Assembly: GCF_900176595.1 (NCBI RefSeq)
Contig: NZ_LT838813.1
Location: 2,994,001 to 3,058,000, forward strand
DNA from: Aquiflexum balticum DSM 16537
Lineage (GTDB): Bacteria > Bacteroidota > Bacteroidia > Cytophagales > Cyclobacteriaceae
Direction: 5' to 3'
DNA: 64,000 bases
Shown: in pieces, positions 24,646 through 35,029 of the stretch
Position numbering within the stretch: position 1 is the stretch's first letter
Layout of the letters: each line of letters opens with the position of its first letter
Made by a program: the position numbers and the translations under genes
Notes under the pieces: generated by a model
Seen by the model: only the letters and a program-made list of their open reading frames with translations
Told to the model about the DNA's origin: nothing
Database searches by the model: none

Positions 24646-27528
24646 TTAGAATTTAAGAATGAATTCCTGTAAGTTATCAGTTCTTTCCAGTTTGATTTTT
24701 TTGCGTAACCTGTACCGGGCGATTTCGATTCCTCTTGTAGAAATATTCATCAAATAAGCGATTTCCTTCGAAGAGAGATTCATCCTGAGATAGGCGCTGA
24801 GTTTGATCTCCTGTGGGCTAAGGTCAGGATATTGTTTTTTGAACCTGGACATAAAGTCTCCATGGACCTGGTCAAAATGGATTTCAAACTGTTCCCAGTC
24901 TTTGTCTCCGGCTATATTTTTATCAATGCTTTGAATGACCTTTTGGATTTCATTTTTGACTTCCTGGTTTTTACTCTTTTTGATAATGGAATTCAGATGG
25001 GTTTTGGTATGATCAATGAAGCCGTTTTTATTGAGCAGATGCATGGTAGCTGAGGCCAATTCCTTGTCTTTGTTTTGAATCTCAGCCATAAGCTTCTCAT
25101 TCCTTAAGCGATCAATTTCTTCCTGGGAGCTTTTCAATGCAGATTCTTTTTGCTGCAAAGCTTTCCTTTGGGCATCTGTGATCTGATGGGTTTTTTTCTG
25201 GAATCTTTTATCTATCACTTTGTAAATAAATGAGAGCAAAACCAGAGAAAGGGAAAAGTAAATGAAATAAGCTAAATATGACCTGTACCAAGGGGGAAGA
25301 ATTCTAAACGCGTAAGTATCTGGACTACTGATTTGGTCGTAAATGTTTTTACTGCGTACATGGAATATATATTTCCCTTCCCGAAGGTTGGTATAGGCTT
25401 TGTCCCTTTTGAAAGTCCAATCTCCATAACCGTCTTCAAATCCTTCCAGCCAAAATTGGAATAAGGTGGTATTTTCGTTGTTGGGGATGGGGTTACTTGA
25501 TTCGAACCGGATATTTGCCAAATGATAAGGGATGGAAGGAATGGCCTTTGGTACTTGGGAATATTGCAGGGAATCTTTTTCCCAATAGTTGCCCTGTGAA
25601 ATCAAAGAATCAGAAACACCGGTAAGGTAAACTGACCGAATCATCGTGGGAAAGGAAGTTGAGGAAACGTTTTTGTTGTCCAGTTTGTACCAAATAAAAC
25701 CATCATTGGCGGCAAACAAAACCTCATTTGCCCGGATCAAGGAGATGTTTTGTAAATCATCATTTAAAAGGGGAATGATTTTATTGAAAATCTGGTAGTT
25801 TTTGACATAAGTGCCATTGATCTGTTTTTCCAGTACCCCGACCTCTTTATCTCCAATAAAAAATATATTTCCAAGTGCATCCTCTACCATACTTGTCGCC
25901 AAAAAGTCATCATCAAAATATTTCGCAAAGAAAGCGTCTTTTTCAAATTTATCCTCTTTGGAATTATAACTGTAAAAACCATATTCAGTGGAAAATATCA
26001 GTCTGTTATTGATTTTCCATACACTGATCAATAAATTAGTGGGAAGCCCGGATTCAGTGCCATAATATTTTGATTCAACAGAATCCAAAGTTGGGTTTAA
26101 CCTTAGCCTATAAACTCCCTTATAGCCATGAGTCATCCAAATATCACCATTGAAATCCTGTTCCAAAATCCTGGAGGACTCTTCAAAACCTTTGATTTTT
26201 CTTAGAAATTTTATCTCGTTGTTTTTGATTTCAAAAAGAAGCAAACCATTATAGCTGCCACTGATCATCAAGTCAGGATGGTCTTTTAATGGGTGAAAGT
26301 TCCATACTCCAGGTAAACTTCCAATTGACTCAGCTTTGGAGTTTTGGATAGTAAAGGCACCGTCATTTTGTGCAGAAAGTAAAAAATCCTGAATTTTGGT
26401 CAGCTGATAGACCTGCCCTGTTCCTCCACTTATTTTTTGAATCGGATTTTGGTTTTCGGTATCGGATTTTTGGACTGAGAGTCCAAAGTTGGTTCCGTAA
26501 TAGATTGAATTCTCATGAAGAATGGCATCATAACCAGTTCCCGGTAATCCGGAGAATTGATCGATAAGTCTGAAAGGAAGACTCAGTTCCAGAAGGGTGA
26601 TCCCATTATTATGCCCAATCCAAAGGTTGCCGGACATATCTTCAAATAAAGTCAATATGGAATTGTTCTGTAAACCATTGTCTTTGTCCATCCTGAGGAC
26701 AGATTGTCCATTTTCTTTCAGGATAAACAGACCATCACTTTGGGTGCCAATCGCAATATTGCCGTTTTTGAGTCTAATCGCTTCATTGATTTGGACGTTC
26801 TTCGGAATATTTGCCTCCCAATTTTTGATGGTATTCGTATTCGAAATAAAAACCGAATTGTTTCGGGTAAAAATAAGCTGCTGAGTTAAAGTTAAAGATA
26901 TGATACTGGTAATGACTTCATTCCCAAAAACTTTTCCGTAATCAACCGGCAACAATTTACCATTTTCAAATACTTGAAGACCATCCTCGCTTTGATTGGC
27001 ATAAAATTTATTATTGGTGAAATGAAAACTTTCGAAATCGGTTCTTCCATTGATGATGGAAACCAATTCCTGGTTATTCGAAAAAACAAATATTTCCTGA
27101 AATGTACAGAAAATGACCTGATCGTGAATAAAGATTATTTTCCAGATTTCCTCCAGATTCTTACTGGATTCCGGAAGCTTTTCCAATAGAGAATGATATC
27201 TCAAATATCCGGTATCATCAGGCTTAAAATATCCAAATTCACCTTGGCCTGCTACATAGATGATACCTTTTTCATCAATTTGAACGTCTCGGATTTTAGT
27301 GCTATTTGGCAAAGAATATCTTCTCCAAGTAGTACCATCATATTCCAAGAGGCCAAAATTATTCGCCACATAAATCAATCCTGAAATACTTTGGGTAATG
27401 GAAAAGTTTTGAATACCACCTTGATATTCGTTACTGGAATAAAATTTCGAAAAAGGAAGACCTGGAACTTGTGCGTTTAAATCGAATGCGGCAACAAGAA
27501 AGCAAAGGTAAATCAGTAGGTGTTTCAT
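24646..27528 (-). CDS. Propeller sensor with LuxR-type HTH output (no kinase)
   Basis: The protein has 960 residues. A signal peptide (1-20) is followed by two-component-regulator propeller repeats (examples SGNLWIGHNNGI, NGDIWMTHGYKG), a Y_Y_Y domain (about 680-742), one membrane helix (about 750-772), a coiled coil (about 785-850) and a C-terminal LuxR/GerE-like HTH (about 903-955, LSPQEIKLSAYLRMNLSSKE). There is no histidine kinase domain, so the periplasmic sensor seems to be joined directly to a DNA-binding output. It is divergent from the SusC gene at 27778 and probably controls that locus. Confidence 0.9.
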   Translation of the reverse strand: MKHLLIYLCFLVAAFDLNAQVPGLPFSKFYSSNEYQGGIQNFSITQSISGLIYVANNFGLLEYDGTTWRRYSLPNSTKIRDVQIDEKGIIYVAGQGEFGYFKPDDTGYLRYHSLLEKLPESSKNLEEIWKIIFIHDQVIFCTFQEIFVFSNNQELVSIINGRTDFESFHFTNNKFYANQSEDGLQVFENGKLLPVDYGKVFGNEVITSIISLTLTQQLIFTRNNSVFISNTNTIKNWEANIPKNVQINEAIRLKNGNIAIGTQSDGLFILKENGQSVLRMDKDNGLQNNSILTLFEDMSGNLWIGHNNGITLLELSLPFRLIDQFSGLPGTGYDAILHENSIYYGTNFGLSVQKSDTENQNPIQKISGGTGQVYQLTKIQDFLLSAQNDGAFTIQNSKAESIGSLPGVWNFHPLKDHPDLMISGSYNGLLLFEIKNNEIKFLRKIKGFEESSRILEQDFNGDIWMTHGYKGVYRLRLNPTLDSVESKYYGTESGLPTNLLISVWKINNRLIFSTEYGFYSYNSKEDKFEKDAFFAKYFDDDFLATSMVEDALGNIFFIGDKEVGVLEKQINGTYVKNYQIFNKIIPLLNDDLQNISLIRANEVLFAANDGFIWYKLDNKNVSSTSFPTMIRSVYLTGVSDSLISQGNYWEKDSLQYSQVPKAIPSIPYHLANIRFESSNPIPNNENTTLFQFWLEGFEDGYGDWTFKRDKAYTNLREGKYIFHVRSKNIYDQISSPDTYAFRILPPWYRSYLAYFIYFSLSLVLLSFIYKVIDKRFQKKTHQITDAQRKALQQKESALKSSQEEIDRLRNEKLMAEIQNKDKELASATMHLLNKNGFIDHTKTHLNSIIKKSKNQEVKNEIQKVIQSIDKNIAGDKDWEQFEIHFDQVHGDFMSRFKKQYPDLSPQEIKLSAYLRMNLSSKEIAYLMNISTRGIEIARYRLRKKIKLERTDNLQEFILKF

Positions 27529-27777
27529 TTGGGTTTAATTGAGTGGGTGCAATGTAATAAAAATTGTTTTGATGTATAATATTTTTGAAAAAGCTGTGAT
27601 ATAGGAAAGGGGAAAATATACCTCTTACTACTCATTTATACCTTTTTTTACGAAATGCTGTGGTTTTGTGAAAAACTGAATGAGGTATTGATGTAGTATT
27701 GATGTAATGAGATTTTTTGTAAGCACAATTTATATGACGTGATTTGATCAGTTGATAACTAAATCCAAAATATTTAT

Positions 27778-30700
27778 ATGAAAAAAATTTTATGGTTGTG
27801 TTTGACCATTGGAATTCATTTTGGTATTGCTGCGCAATCGGGAATGATTACCGGAACAGTAGTTGATCAAAGGGGAGAGACACTTCCCGGAGTCAATATT
27901 CTGAAGGTTGGTACCAGTTTGGGTACTATTACGGATTTGGATGGGAATTTTTCCATCGAAGGGAGGGTAGGAGATGAATTTAAATTCAGTTTTATAGGAT
28001 TCAAAACCCAATTGGTGAAGGCCGGAAGCAATCTGCGCCTTGATATTGTAATGCTCGATGAAATCGAATCATTGAGTGAGGTGATTGTAGTGGGTTATGG
28101 TACTGCAACTAAAAAAGAACTTACGGGAGCGGTTTCTCAAATTCAGGGAGAGGATGTAACAAAAATGAAAATGCCTCGCTTGGACCAGGCATTGCAAGGG
28201 AAAATCTCGGGTGTAAGTATTACCACAAATTCTGGAGCACCCGGAGGAACTTCCAATATCAGAATTAGGGGTTTGGGTACATTTGGCAATAATAATCCGC
28301 TGATTTTAGTAGATGGGGTTATTTTTGATGCCGCAGGTCTTAACTCATTAAATCCTAATGATATCGAGACCATCAACGTCCTAAAAGACGGAACAGCAGG
28401 CATATATGGAGTAAGAGCTGCGAATGGTGTAATTATTATTGAGACAAAAAAGGGAAGTCTCAATAGCAAGGCCTCAGTAGATTTTAGTGCGTATTATGGT
28501 GTGCAGGAATCTGCCAGAAAGCTGAATCTATTGAATGCAAGAGAATATGCAATTTTAAAAAATGAGGCTTTTGCGGCAGGTGGGATGGCCCCGCCATTTA
28601 ACAATGTCAATTTGGGTGCTGGTACTGATTGGCAAAATGAGGTTTTTGAAACAGCTCCGATTCAGGAATATAACTTAACCGTTACAGGCGGATCTGAGAA
28701 ATCTTCCTATTCTATTGGCGGATCTTATTTTGGACAGCAAGGTATCGTAGGAGGTCCAAAGTCTAACTTTGAACGATATAATGCCAGGGTAAACTTTATT
28801 ACAGAACTCGCTCCCAAGGTGAAGCTGACAAGTGTATTTTTATTCACTCATGAACAAACCAGCGGAATTGCACAAGGGGGGATCGGTTCTGTATTATTTA
28901 ACACCATTAATGCCTATCCAACTGAGCCTGTTTTTGTAGGCGATAGGTTTTCATATTTGGAAAATGTAGCAGATATCATTAACCCATTGGCTCAGATTGA
29001 AAATACTTTCAATGAAACATTTGTAAATAAAATTGTTGGTAAAGAGGAAATCTCCTATCAAATCAATGAGCATTTTAGTTTGAATGGTAGAGCTGGATAT
29101 AATTTTGCTTTGGTTGATGGAAAATCCTTTGCTCCTTTAGCTTGGTTTGGTCCTGGAAAGTTTGCCAATAGTGCGAGAAATGAGAATTTAGATCCTGTAC
29201 TTGTAGATGTAGGAGGCACATTAATCGAAAGAGGTGCTTCGGTATTTGAGAACAGGGATTCATTTTTAGATTATAACCTGGAATCTTTCTTGAATTATGA
29301 CAGAAGATTCCAAGATATCCACAGAATCAAAGGTACGTTGGGTGTAAGTTACTTCGGTAACCGAAACATGGGTCTTAATGGTACCGGATTCAACATTCCA
29401 AACAATGATCTTGCATTCGCAGATATTTCAGCGAATCAGGCTCCGGGAGGGTTTTTGAATCAGACAGGTTCTTTCCAAACCAGACAAAGACTGGTATCTG
29501 CCTTTATTAGAGGTGAGTATGAATTGAAAGGTAGATACATGTTCTCAGCCATTTTGAGAAGAGACGGATCAACTAATTTTGGACCAAACAATAGAATTGG
29601 ATATTTCCCTTCCGTGTCTGCGGGATGGGTGGTGTCTGACGAAGAATTTTTTGGTAAAAGCAGTGTAATTGATTTCATGAAAGTGAGGGCCAGCTTTGGT
29701 GTATCCGGAAATGATCAAATCGGACTTTTCAGGTATAGAGGCTTGATGAATGGATTGGCTAGATATGTCTTCAATGACTTTATCATCAACGGTGCGGCCA
29801 TCGGTGCTACCAGTAACCCTGATTTGAAGTGGGAGACAACCTTACAGACAAATATTGGATTGGACTTCACACTATGGAGAAGTATTGATTTCACAGCAAA
29901 TTACTTCATCAAGGATACAAGAGATTTATTGTTTCAACCAGCTGTTTCGGCTCTATTGGGATCATATGGTCCAGGTGGTTCGCCTCCGGTTATCAATGCA
30001 GGAAATGTTTCCAACAAAGGTCTTGAATTGGAGATTGGATATGGTACACGAAAGCAAACCGGAGTGAATTTTAGAATTGATTACAATGCCACCTTTATCA
30101 GAAACAGGGTAACTAAAGTTCCGGAAGGATTGGATTTTATTCCGGGAGCTGGATTTAGTGTAGGAGGTAATGTTGCCACAAGATTCCAGGAAGGATTCCC
30201 AATTGGATATTTCATTGGATTCCAAACAGACGGGATTTTTCAATCTCAGGAAGAAATTGCTTCCAGCCCAGTTGTACAATCAGGCGCAGTCCCAGGTGAT
30301 TTAAGGTTTGTGGATACAAATGGAGATGGTGTCATCAATTTCAGCGATGATTCTGACCGTACGTTTATAGGTTCACCGATTCCTGATTTCATTATGGGTT
30401 TGAATTTGGCCATGGATTTCAAAGGATTTGATATTTCAGCCAATGTATATGCTGCAATAGGCCAGGAAATTATCAGGAACTATGAAAGGCAACAACCTTT
30501 TGCCAATCAATTGGCATATAATATAAACAGGTGGACGGGTCCAGGCACTACCAATGAAATCCCAAGACTTACCACAGGTCAGACAAGAAATTCAGTGTTT
30601 TCCGACTTCTTTGTTGAAGATGGTTCTTTTGTGAGGTTAAGAAATGTTCAGTTAGGATATACGCTTCCAGAAGCTGTTTCAGGAAAAATCGGTATCAGCT

Positions 30701-30861
30701 CGATGAGATTTTACGTTGCTGCTAATAACCTGATCACCTTGACCAGGTATATGGGATTTGACCCCGATGTGGGATCCGGTAATCCTTTATTTGCAGGTGT
30801 TGATAATGGTATATTTCCACAGGCAAGGGTAATCATGGGCGGTTTAAACTTTAGATTCTAA
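27778..30861 (+). CDS. SusC/RagA-family TonB-dependent glycan transporter (locus 1)
   Basis: The protein has 1027 residues. A signal peptide (about 1-19) precedes a carboxypeptidase-D-like regulatory domain (about 22-95, GTVVDQRGETLPGVNIL), a TonB plug (about 115-225) and a 22-strand outer-membrane barrel ending in Phe (GGLNFRF). It would import oligosaccharides energised by TonB. SusD follows after 5 bp. The GH16 gene in the operon points to a beta-glucan substrate. Confidence 0.96.
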   Translation: MKKILWLCLTIGIHFGIAAQSGMITGTVVDQRGETLPGVNILKVGTSLGTITDLDGNFSIEGRVGDEFKFSFIGFKTQLVKAGSNLRLDIVMLDEIESLSEVIVVGYGTATKKELTGAVSQIQGEDVTKMKMPRLDQALQGKISGVSITTNSGAPGGTSNIRIRGLGTFGNNNPLILVDGVIFDAAGLNSLNPNDIETINVLKDGTAGIYGVRAANGVIIIETKKGSLNSKASVDFSAYYGVQESARKLNLLNAREYAILKNEAFAAGGMAPPFNNVNLGAGTDWQNEVFETAPIQEYNLTVTGGSEKSSYSIGGSYFGQQGIVGGPKSNFERYNARVNFITELAPKVKLTSVFLFTHEQTSGIAQGGIGSVLFNTINAYPTEPVFVGDRFSYLENVADIINPLAQIENTFNETFVNKIVGKEEISYQINEHFSLNGRAGYNFALVDGKSFAPLAWFGPGKFANSARNENLDPVLVDVGGTLIERGASVFENRDSFLDYNLESFLNYDRRFQDIHRIKGTLGVSYFGNRNMGLNGTGFNIPNNDLAFADISANQAPGGFLNQTGSFQTRQRLVSAFIRGEYELKGRYMFSAILRRDGSTNFGPNNRIGYFPSVSAGWVVSDEEFFGKSSVIDFMKVRASFGVSGNDQIGLFRYRGLMNGLARYVFNDFIINGAAIGATSNPDLKWETTLQTNIGLDFTLWRSIDFTANYFIKDTRDLLFQPAVSALLGSYGPGGSPPVINAGNVSNKGLELEIGYGTRKQTGVNFRIDYNATFIRNRVTKVPEGLDFIPGAGFSVGGNVATRFQEGFPIGYFIGFQTDGIFQSQEEIASSPVVQSGAVPGDLRFVDTNGDGVINFSDDSDRTFIGSPIPDFIMGLNLAMDFKGFDISANVYAAIGQEIIRNYERQQPFANQLAYNINRWTGPGTTNEIPRLTTGQTRNSVFSDFFVEDGSFVRLRNVQLGYTLPEAVSGKIGISSMRFYVAANNLITLTRYMGFDPDVGSGNPLFAGVDNGIFPQARVIMGGLNFRF

Positions 30862-30866
30862 TAGAC

Positions 30867-32333
30867 ATGAAAAAAATATATATCATCATTCTTACATTGA
30901 GCATGTCACTTGTTTCATGCGATCAGTGGCTGGAAATTGAACCTGAATACACTCAGGATGCCGAGAATTTCTTCAACACAGAAGAAGATTTTCAAAGGGC
31001 TGTTATAGGTGTTTATGACTTAATGCAAACAAACTATTTGCAGATTTGGATAGGAGAAATTGCATCAGATAATTCTATAGCAGGAGGAGAAAGTGTAAAC
31101 GATACTCAAGGACTTCACGAGATTGACAACATGACACATGGTGGAGTCAACAATGAATTGAGAGATGTAATGAGATTTAACTATACCGGTATAGCAAGAG
31201 CTAATTTTATTTTTGAAAATGAAAATAAAATAGATTTCGCATCCAAAGAGCGATTAATGGCGGAGATTTCTTTCATTAGAGCTTATTTCTATTTTACTCT
31301 TGTCAATTATTTTGGAGATATGCCACTGATAGTGGACAGAAGAATTTCTATCAATGAAGTTTTCCAAATAGACAGGACTCCAAAAGCGGAAATCTATGCT
31401 CAAATTGAAAGAGATTTGGATAGAGCAATTCAAGAACTTAATTGGACCAATCCAGAGCTTGGTAGAATTACCAAAGGTGCTGCCCTGGCTTTGAAAGGTA
31501 AAGTTTTGTTGTACCAGCAGAAATTTTCAGAAGCTGCACAGGTTTTTGATGAATTGATCAGTACCAATCAAGCTAATTATGCTTTGGTGTCAGATATGAA
31601 CACGATGTGGTTGGCTGTCAATCAGAACCGAAGTGAGGACGTATTTACAATTCAGCATTCCGGATTACAGGGAGGTGACTATGGTTGTTTGGTTTGTTTG
31701 CAGGGTAATCCTGCTGTAGGATTTCATTCAATCCGAAATTACGTAGGCCCATTTTATGCAGATGGTAATAGCTATAATCTTCCAACCCAAAATCTATATG
31801 ATTTCTTTGGAAATGATCCCAGAAGGCAGGTTACTATCCTGGATTTAGATGCATTTATTGCCGCCCAGCCCAATCCTGATGATATTTCTTATGCAGTTGG
31901 TGGAGGTGGTCATACTGGCTACTTCAACAATAAATACATCAAAAGAGCAGCTGAGAGAGGACTTCCCGACGATGACCTTACGAGTCAATTGAATTATAGG
32001 GCAATTCGTTTTGCTGATGTATTATTAATGGCTGCAGAGGCATTTGCCCAGACAGGTAATGATGCAAGAGCTAGAGTTGAACTAAATAAAGTAAGACAAA
32101 GGGCCGGGGTTGCGGAAATCACCAGTTCGGGTGCACAGCTTTTGGAAGATATCTACAGAGAAAGAAGATTGGAACTTTCGGGAGAAGGATTAAGGTTCTG
32201 GGATTTGGTAAGGACAGGTAAAGCTGCGGAAGCCATACCCGGGTTTCAGGTAGGTAAGCATGAATTGTTTCCAATCCCGCAAGTGGAGATAGATTTAGCA
32301 GGTGGAAGATGGTCTCAAAATCCAGGTTATTAA
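30867..32333 (+). CDS. SusD/RagB-family glycan-binding lipoprotein (locus 1)
   Basis: The protein has 488 residues. The lipobox is LVSC (Cys at about 18). The body has the TPR-type helical repeats of SusD, with the typical C-terminal RERRLELSGEGLRFWDLVRTG. It caps the SusC transporter at the cell surface and binds the glycan. Confidence 0.96.
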   Translation: MKKIYIIILTLSMSLVSCDQWLEIEPEYTQDAENFFNTEEDFQRAVIGVYDLMQTNYLQIWIGEIASDNSIAGGESVNDTQGLHEIDNMTHGGVNNELRDVMRFNYTGIARANFIFENENKIDFASKERLMAEISFIRAYFYFTLVNYFGDMPLIVDRRISINEVFQIDRTPKAEIYAQIERDLDRAIQELNWTNPELGRITKGAALALKGKVLLYQQKFSEAAQVFDELISTNQANYALVSDMNTMWLAVNQNRSEDVFTIQHSGLQGGDYGCLVCLQGNPAVGFHSIRNYVGPFYADGNSYNLPTQNLYDFFGNDPRRQVTILDLDAFIAAQPNPDDISYAVGGGGHTGYFNNKYIKRAAERGLPDDDLTSQLNYRAIRFADVLLMAAEAFAQTGNDARARVELNKVRQRAGVAEITSSGAQLLEDIYRERRLELSGEGLRFWDLVRTGKAAEAIPGFQVGKHELFPIPQVEIDLAGGRWSQNPGY

Positions 32334-32344
32334 AATAGAATCAA

Positions 32345-33832
32345 ATGAAAAAATATATAAAATATTTGTTTTTACTGCTGCCGGTAGTCTTGATGGCAGC
32401 GTGTATTGAGGAGTACAGATTAGATGCGACCACTCCTCCTGATCAGGCAGCAAGATTTAGTTTCCAGCCTAGTCCAGAAAATGACAATATCATTAATTTT
32501 ACCGCAGATCTCGAGTTTTTCATGATGAAGTGGGATTTGGGAAATGGGGCTTCCGGTACGGGGAAAAATGTTACAGGTATTTACCCCTCGGCAGGAACTT
32601 ACAACGTTACCCTGACTATTTTTGATCGGGGTGGCAGTGCCAGCACAACTTTGGAAGTCGTGATAGAACAAACAGACCCCACATTGCTTGACAGGCCGAT
32701 ATATAATTTGTTGACAGGAGGAATTGATGCCATAGAAGGAAAGACTTGGGTAGTTGATTCTGCCCGTTCAGGCCATTTTGGGGTTGGACCCGATCCTATT
32801 GGGGCGGGGGGATATTTCCCTGAATGGTATCAGGCACAGCCAAATGAAAAAGTTGGCAGTGGTATGTACACTGATAGGTATACTTTTTTCTTGAGGGATT
32901 TTGAATTTGATTGGGAGACCAATGGTTTTGTGTATCTCAATGCAGCCCAAGGATCAAATTTCCCAGGTGCGTTTGACCCGGGGGTGGGTGACCTTTCCGC
33001 ACCATTTGTTTCTCCAGGAGGCTTGACTTGGAATATTGTAGAAGAGGAGGGTGAATTCCCAATTTTGAATCTCAGTAACCCTGGATTCCTTGGATATTAC
33101 GCAGGCACAAATTCATTTCAGATTATACGGCTTGAGGAGAATGAAATGTTTGTTCGTTTTATTGATCAGGCAAATGCAGGTTTGTCTTGGTATGTCAGGT
33201 TGATTCCAGCGGGATTTGACAGCGGTGCAGGAAATCCAGACCCAGATCCAGATCCAGATCCCGATACTGGTGGGAATGTCGCAATTACGCTTCAGGATTT
33301 GATTGGAGGCGGTGAGAAGGCATGGAAACTTAAACCTGCAGCAGGAGCTTTCGGAGTTGGACCTAATCCAGGAAGTGATCAATTCTATCCCAATGGAAAT
33401 GACATTTCGGGAGAACGGCCTTGTTTATTCAATGATCTTTTTATTTTTAAAAATGGCGGTGTATTTGAATATGATGCGCAAGGTGATATTTTTGGCGAGT
33501 TCTATATGGGATTAGCTGAAGAACAATGCCAACCTGCATCCAACCTTGCAGGTACACCGGGAGAGGCTTGGGGTCCAGGAGTACATACCTTCAGCTTTAC
33601 CGAAGGTACATCTACTGTAAATCCTAAAATCACGGTGACAGGCACAGGGGCATTTATAGCACTTCCTAAAGCATATAATGGTGGTGAGTACACCGCAGGC
33701 CCGCCTGCGACAAATAGATCTGTAACTTACGACGTCATTGCTTTTGAAAATGAAGAATTGACAATTTCTATAGATATCTCCAATAATGGTAGTGTATTCT
33801 GGACATTTGTATTGATTCCTGATGATAACTAA
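32345..33832 (+). CDS. PKD-domain surface lipoprotein with duplicated binding modules
   Basis: The protein has 495 residues. Lipobox MAAC places it in the outer membrane. A PKD domain (about 30-110, YPSAGTYNVTLTIFD) is followed by two related modules: HFGVGPDP near residue 140 and AFGVGPNP near 338 mark the same position in each. A (DP)n linker (NPDPDPDPDPDTGG) joins them at about 298-311. The position after SusCD is that of SusE/SusF-like accessory proteins, so glycan capture is likely. Confidence 0.82.
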   Translation: MKKYIKYLFLLLPVVLMAACIEEYRLDATTPPDQAARFSFQPSPENDNIINFTADLEFFMMKWDLGNGASGTGKNVTGIYPSAGTYNVTLTIFDRGGSASTTLEVVIEQTDPTLLDRPIYNLLTGGIDAIEGKTWVVDSARSGHFGVGPDPIGAGGYFPEWYQAQPNEKVGSGMYTDRYTFFLRDFEFDWETNGFVYLNAAQGSNFPGAFDPGVGDLSAPFVSPGGLTWNIVEEEGEFPILNLSNPGFLGYYAGTNSFQIIRLEENEMFVRFIDQANAGLSWYVRLIPAGFDSGAGNPDPDPDPDPDTGGNVAITLQDLIGGGEKAWKLKPAAGAFGVGPNPGSDQFYPNGNDISGERPCLFNDLFIFKNGGVFEYDAQGDIFGEFYMGLAEEQCQPASNLAGTPGEAWGPGVHTFSFTEGTSTVNPKITVTGTGAFIALPKAYNGGEYTAGPPATNRSVTYDVIAFENEELTISIDISNNGSVFWTFVLIPDDN

Positions 33833-33845
33833 TCTTATATAAATT

Positions 33846-34961
33846 ATGATGAAAATAAAAATGCTCTTTTTGTTAATAATGGCCTTTTTTGTAGCATCAT
33901 GTGGGGAAGAGGAAAAGCAAGACCAGGTTTTGCTGCCTTCAAATCTACAAATATCTATTATCAAGGAGACAAACGGATCAGTAAAGGCCTCTTTTATTGC
34001 CGTGAATGCTAATTTCTTTCGGGTAAATTTTGGCTTGCCAAACAGTACCGCTGAGAGGGCGACAGGAAATTCGGCATCATTTACCTACAGGGAACCTGGG
34101 ACTTATACCATTACTGTACAGGCACATTCCACAGAAAATGATTTTATTTCTTCCAGTCAATCGGTGACCTTAACGAATGAAGACCTTGGTATTGGAATTC
34201 CTAATGCTGGATATGAGAGTCCGCTTTCCTATGATGGCTATAATCTGGTATGGCAGGACGAATTTAATGGCACGAGCCTTTCCGGTGATTGGGTGCATGA
34301 ATTAGGCGATGGTTGCCCTGATCTTTGCGGTTGGGGTAATAGGGAACTCCAATTTTACAGAAGGGAAAACACTGAATTGAAGGATGGACATCTCATTATC
34401 AAAGCAATCCAAGAAAGTGTAGGAGGGAAGAATTTCACTTCTTCCAGGATAAAAACTCAAGGTAAAAAATCTTTTACCTTTGGCAGGTTTGATATCAGAG
34501 CGGTACTTCCAAAAGGTCAAGGCATATGGCCTGCAATATGGATGTTGGGTGACAATATTACTGAAGTAGGTTGGCCTGCTTGTGGAGAAATTGATATCAT
34601 GGAACTGGTTGGAGGAAATGCCAATGGTAGAGATAATACCGTGCATGGAACTGTGCATTGGGATAACAACGGTCAATATGCAAACTTTGGAGGATCAGTT
34701 GCCCTTCAACAAGGCATCTTCAATGATAAATTCCATGTGTTTTCTGTGATTTGGGATGAAAGTAAAATTGTTTGGCTTTTGGACAATGTCCCATATCACC
34801 AAATCGACACTACTCCTCAAGCATTGGATGAATTCAGAAAACCACATTTTTTCATCTTCAATGTTGCGGTGGGAGGTAATTGGCCAGGAAGTCCGGATTC
34901 CAGCACCAATTTCCCACAGCAAATGGTAGTGGACTATATAAGGGTTTTTCAAAAAAATTAA
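33846..34961 (+). CDS. GH16 family endo-beta-glucanase lipoprotein (laminarinase-like)
   Basis: The protein has 371 residues. Lipobox VASC (Cys19) gives a surface lipoprotein. Residues about 30-112 form a PKD/Ig-like domain, and about 125-371 the GH16 jelly roll. The catalytic motif is E248-I-D-I-M-E253 (nucleophile and acid/base), of the laminarinase subfamily type with the extra Met bulge. WPAIWMLG and VWLLDN are further GH16 landmarks. It would cut beta-1,3- or mixed-linkage glucans for import by SusCD. A strong terminator follows. Confidence 0.94.
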   Translation: MMKIKMLFLLIMAFFVASCGEEEKQDQVLLPSNLQISIIKETNGSVKASFIAVNANFFRVNFGLPNSTAERATGNSASFTYREPGTYTITVQAHSTENDFISSSQSVTLTNEDLGIGIPNAGYESPLSYDGYNLVWQDEFNGTSLSGDWVHELGDGCPDLCGWGNRELQFYRRENTELKDGHLIIKAIQESVGGKNFTSSRIKTQGKKSFTFGRFDIRAVLPKGQGIWPAIWMLGDNITEVGWPACGEIDIMELVGGNANGRDNTVHGTVHWDNNGQYANFGGSVALQQGIFNDKFHVFSVIWDESKIVWLLDNVPYHQIDTTPQALDEFRKPHFFIFNVAVGGNWPGSPDSSTNFPQQMVVDYIRVFQKN

Positions 34962-34986
34962 TCCATAATCTTTAACCTTTAAACAA

Positions 34987-35026
34987 AATTAAGGCCGTCT
35001 CCAAGAGACGGCCTTAATTTTTTGGA
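34987..35026. terminator. Strong bidirectional terminator
   Basis: A 15-bp perfect stem AATTAAGGCCGTCTC / GAGACGGCCTTAATT with a 3-base loop is flanked by T-runs on either strand. It ends the GH16 operon (+) and the menF-menD operon (-), which converge here. Confidence 0.9.
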
Positions 35027-35029
35027 TTA

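Noticed and set aside
33238-33272. Possible tandem repeat array (GATCCA units)
   Set aside because: It is the in-frame Asp-Pro linker of the PKD lipoprotein.
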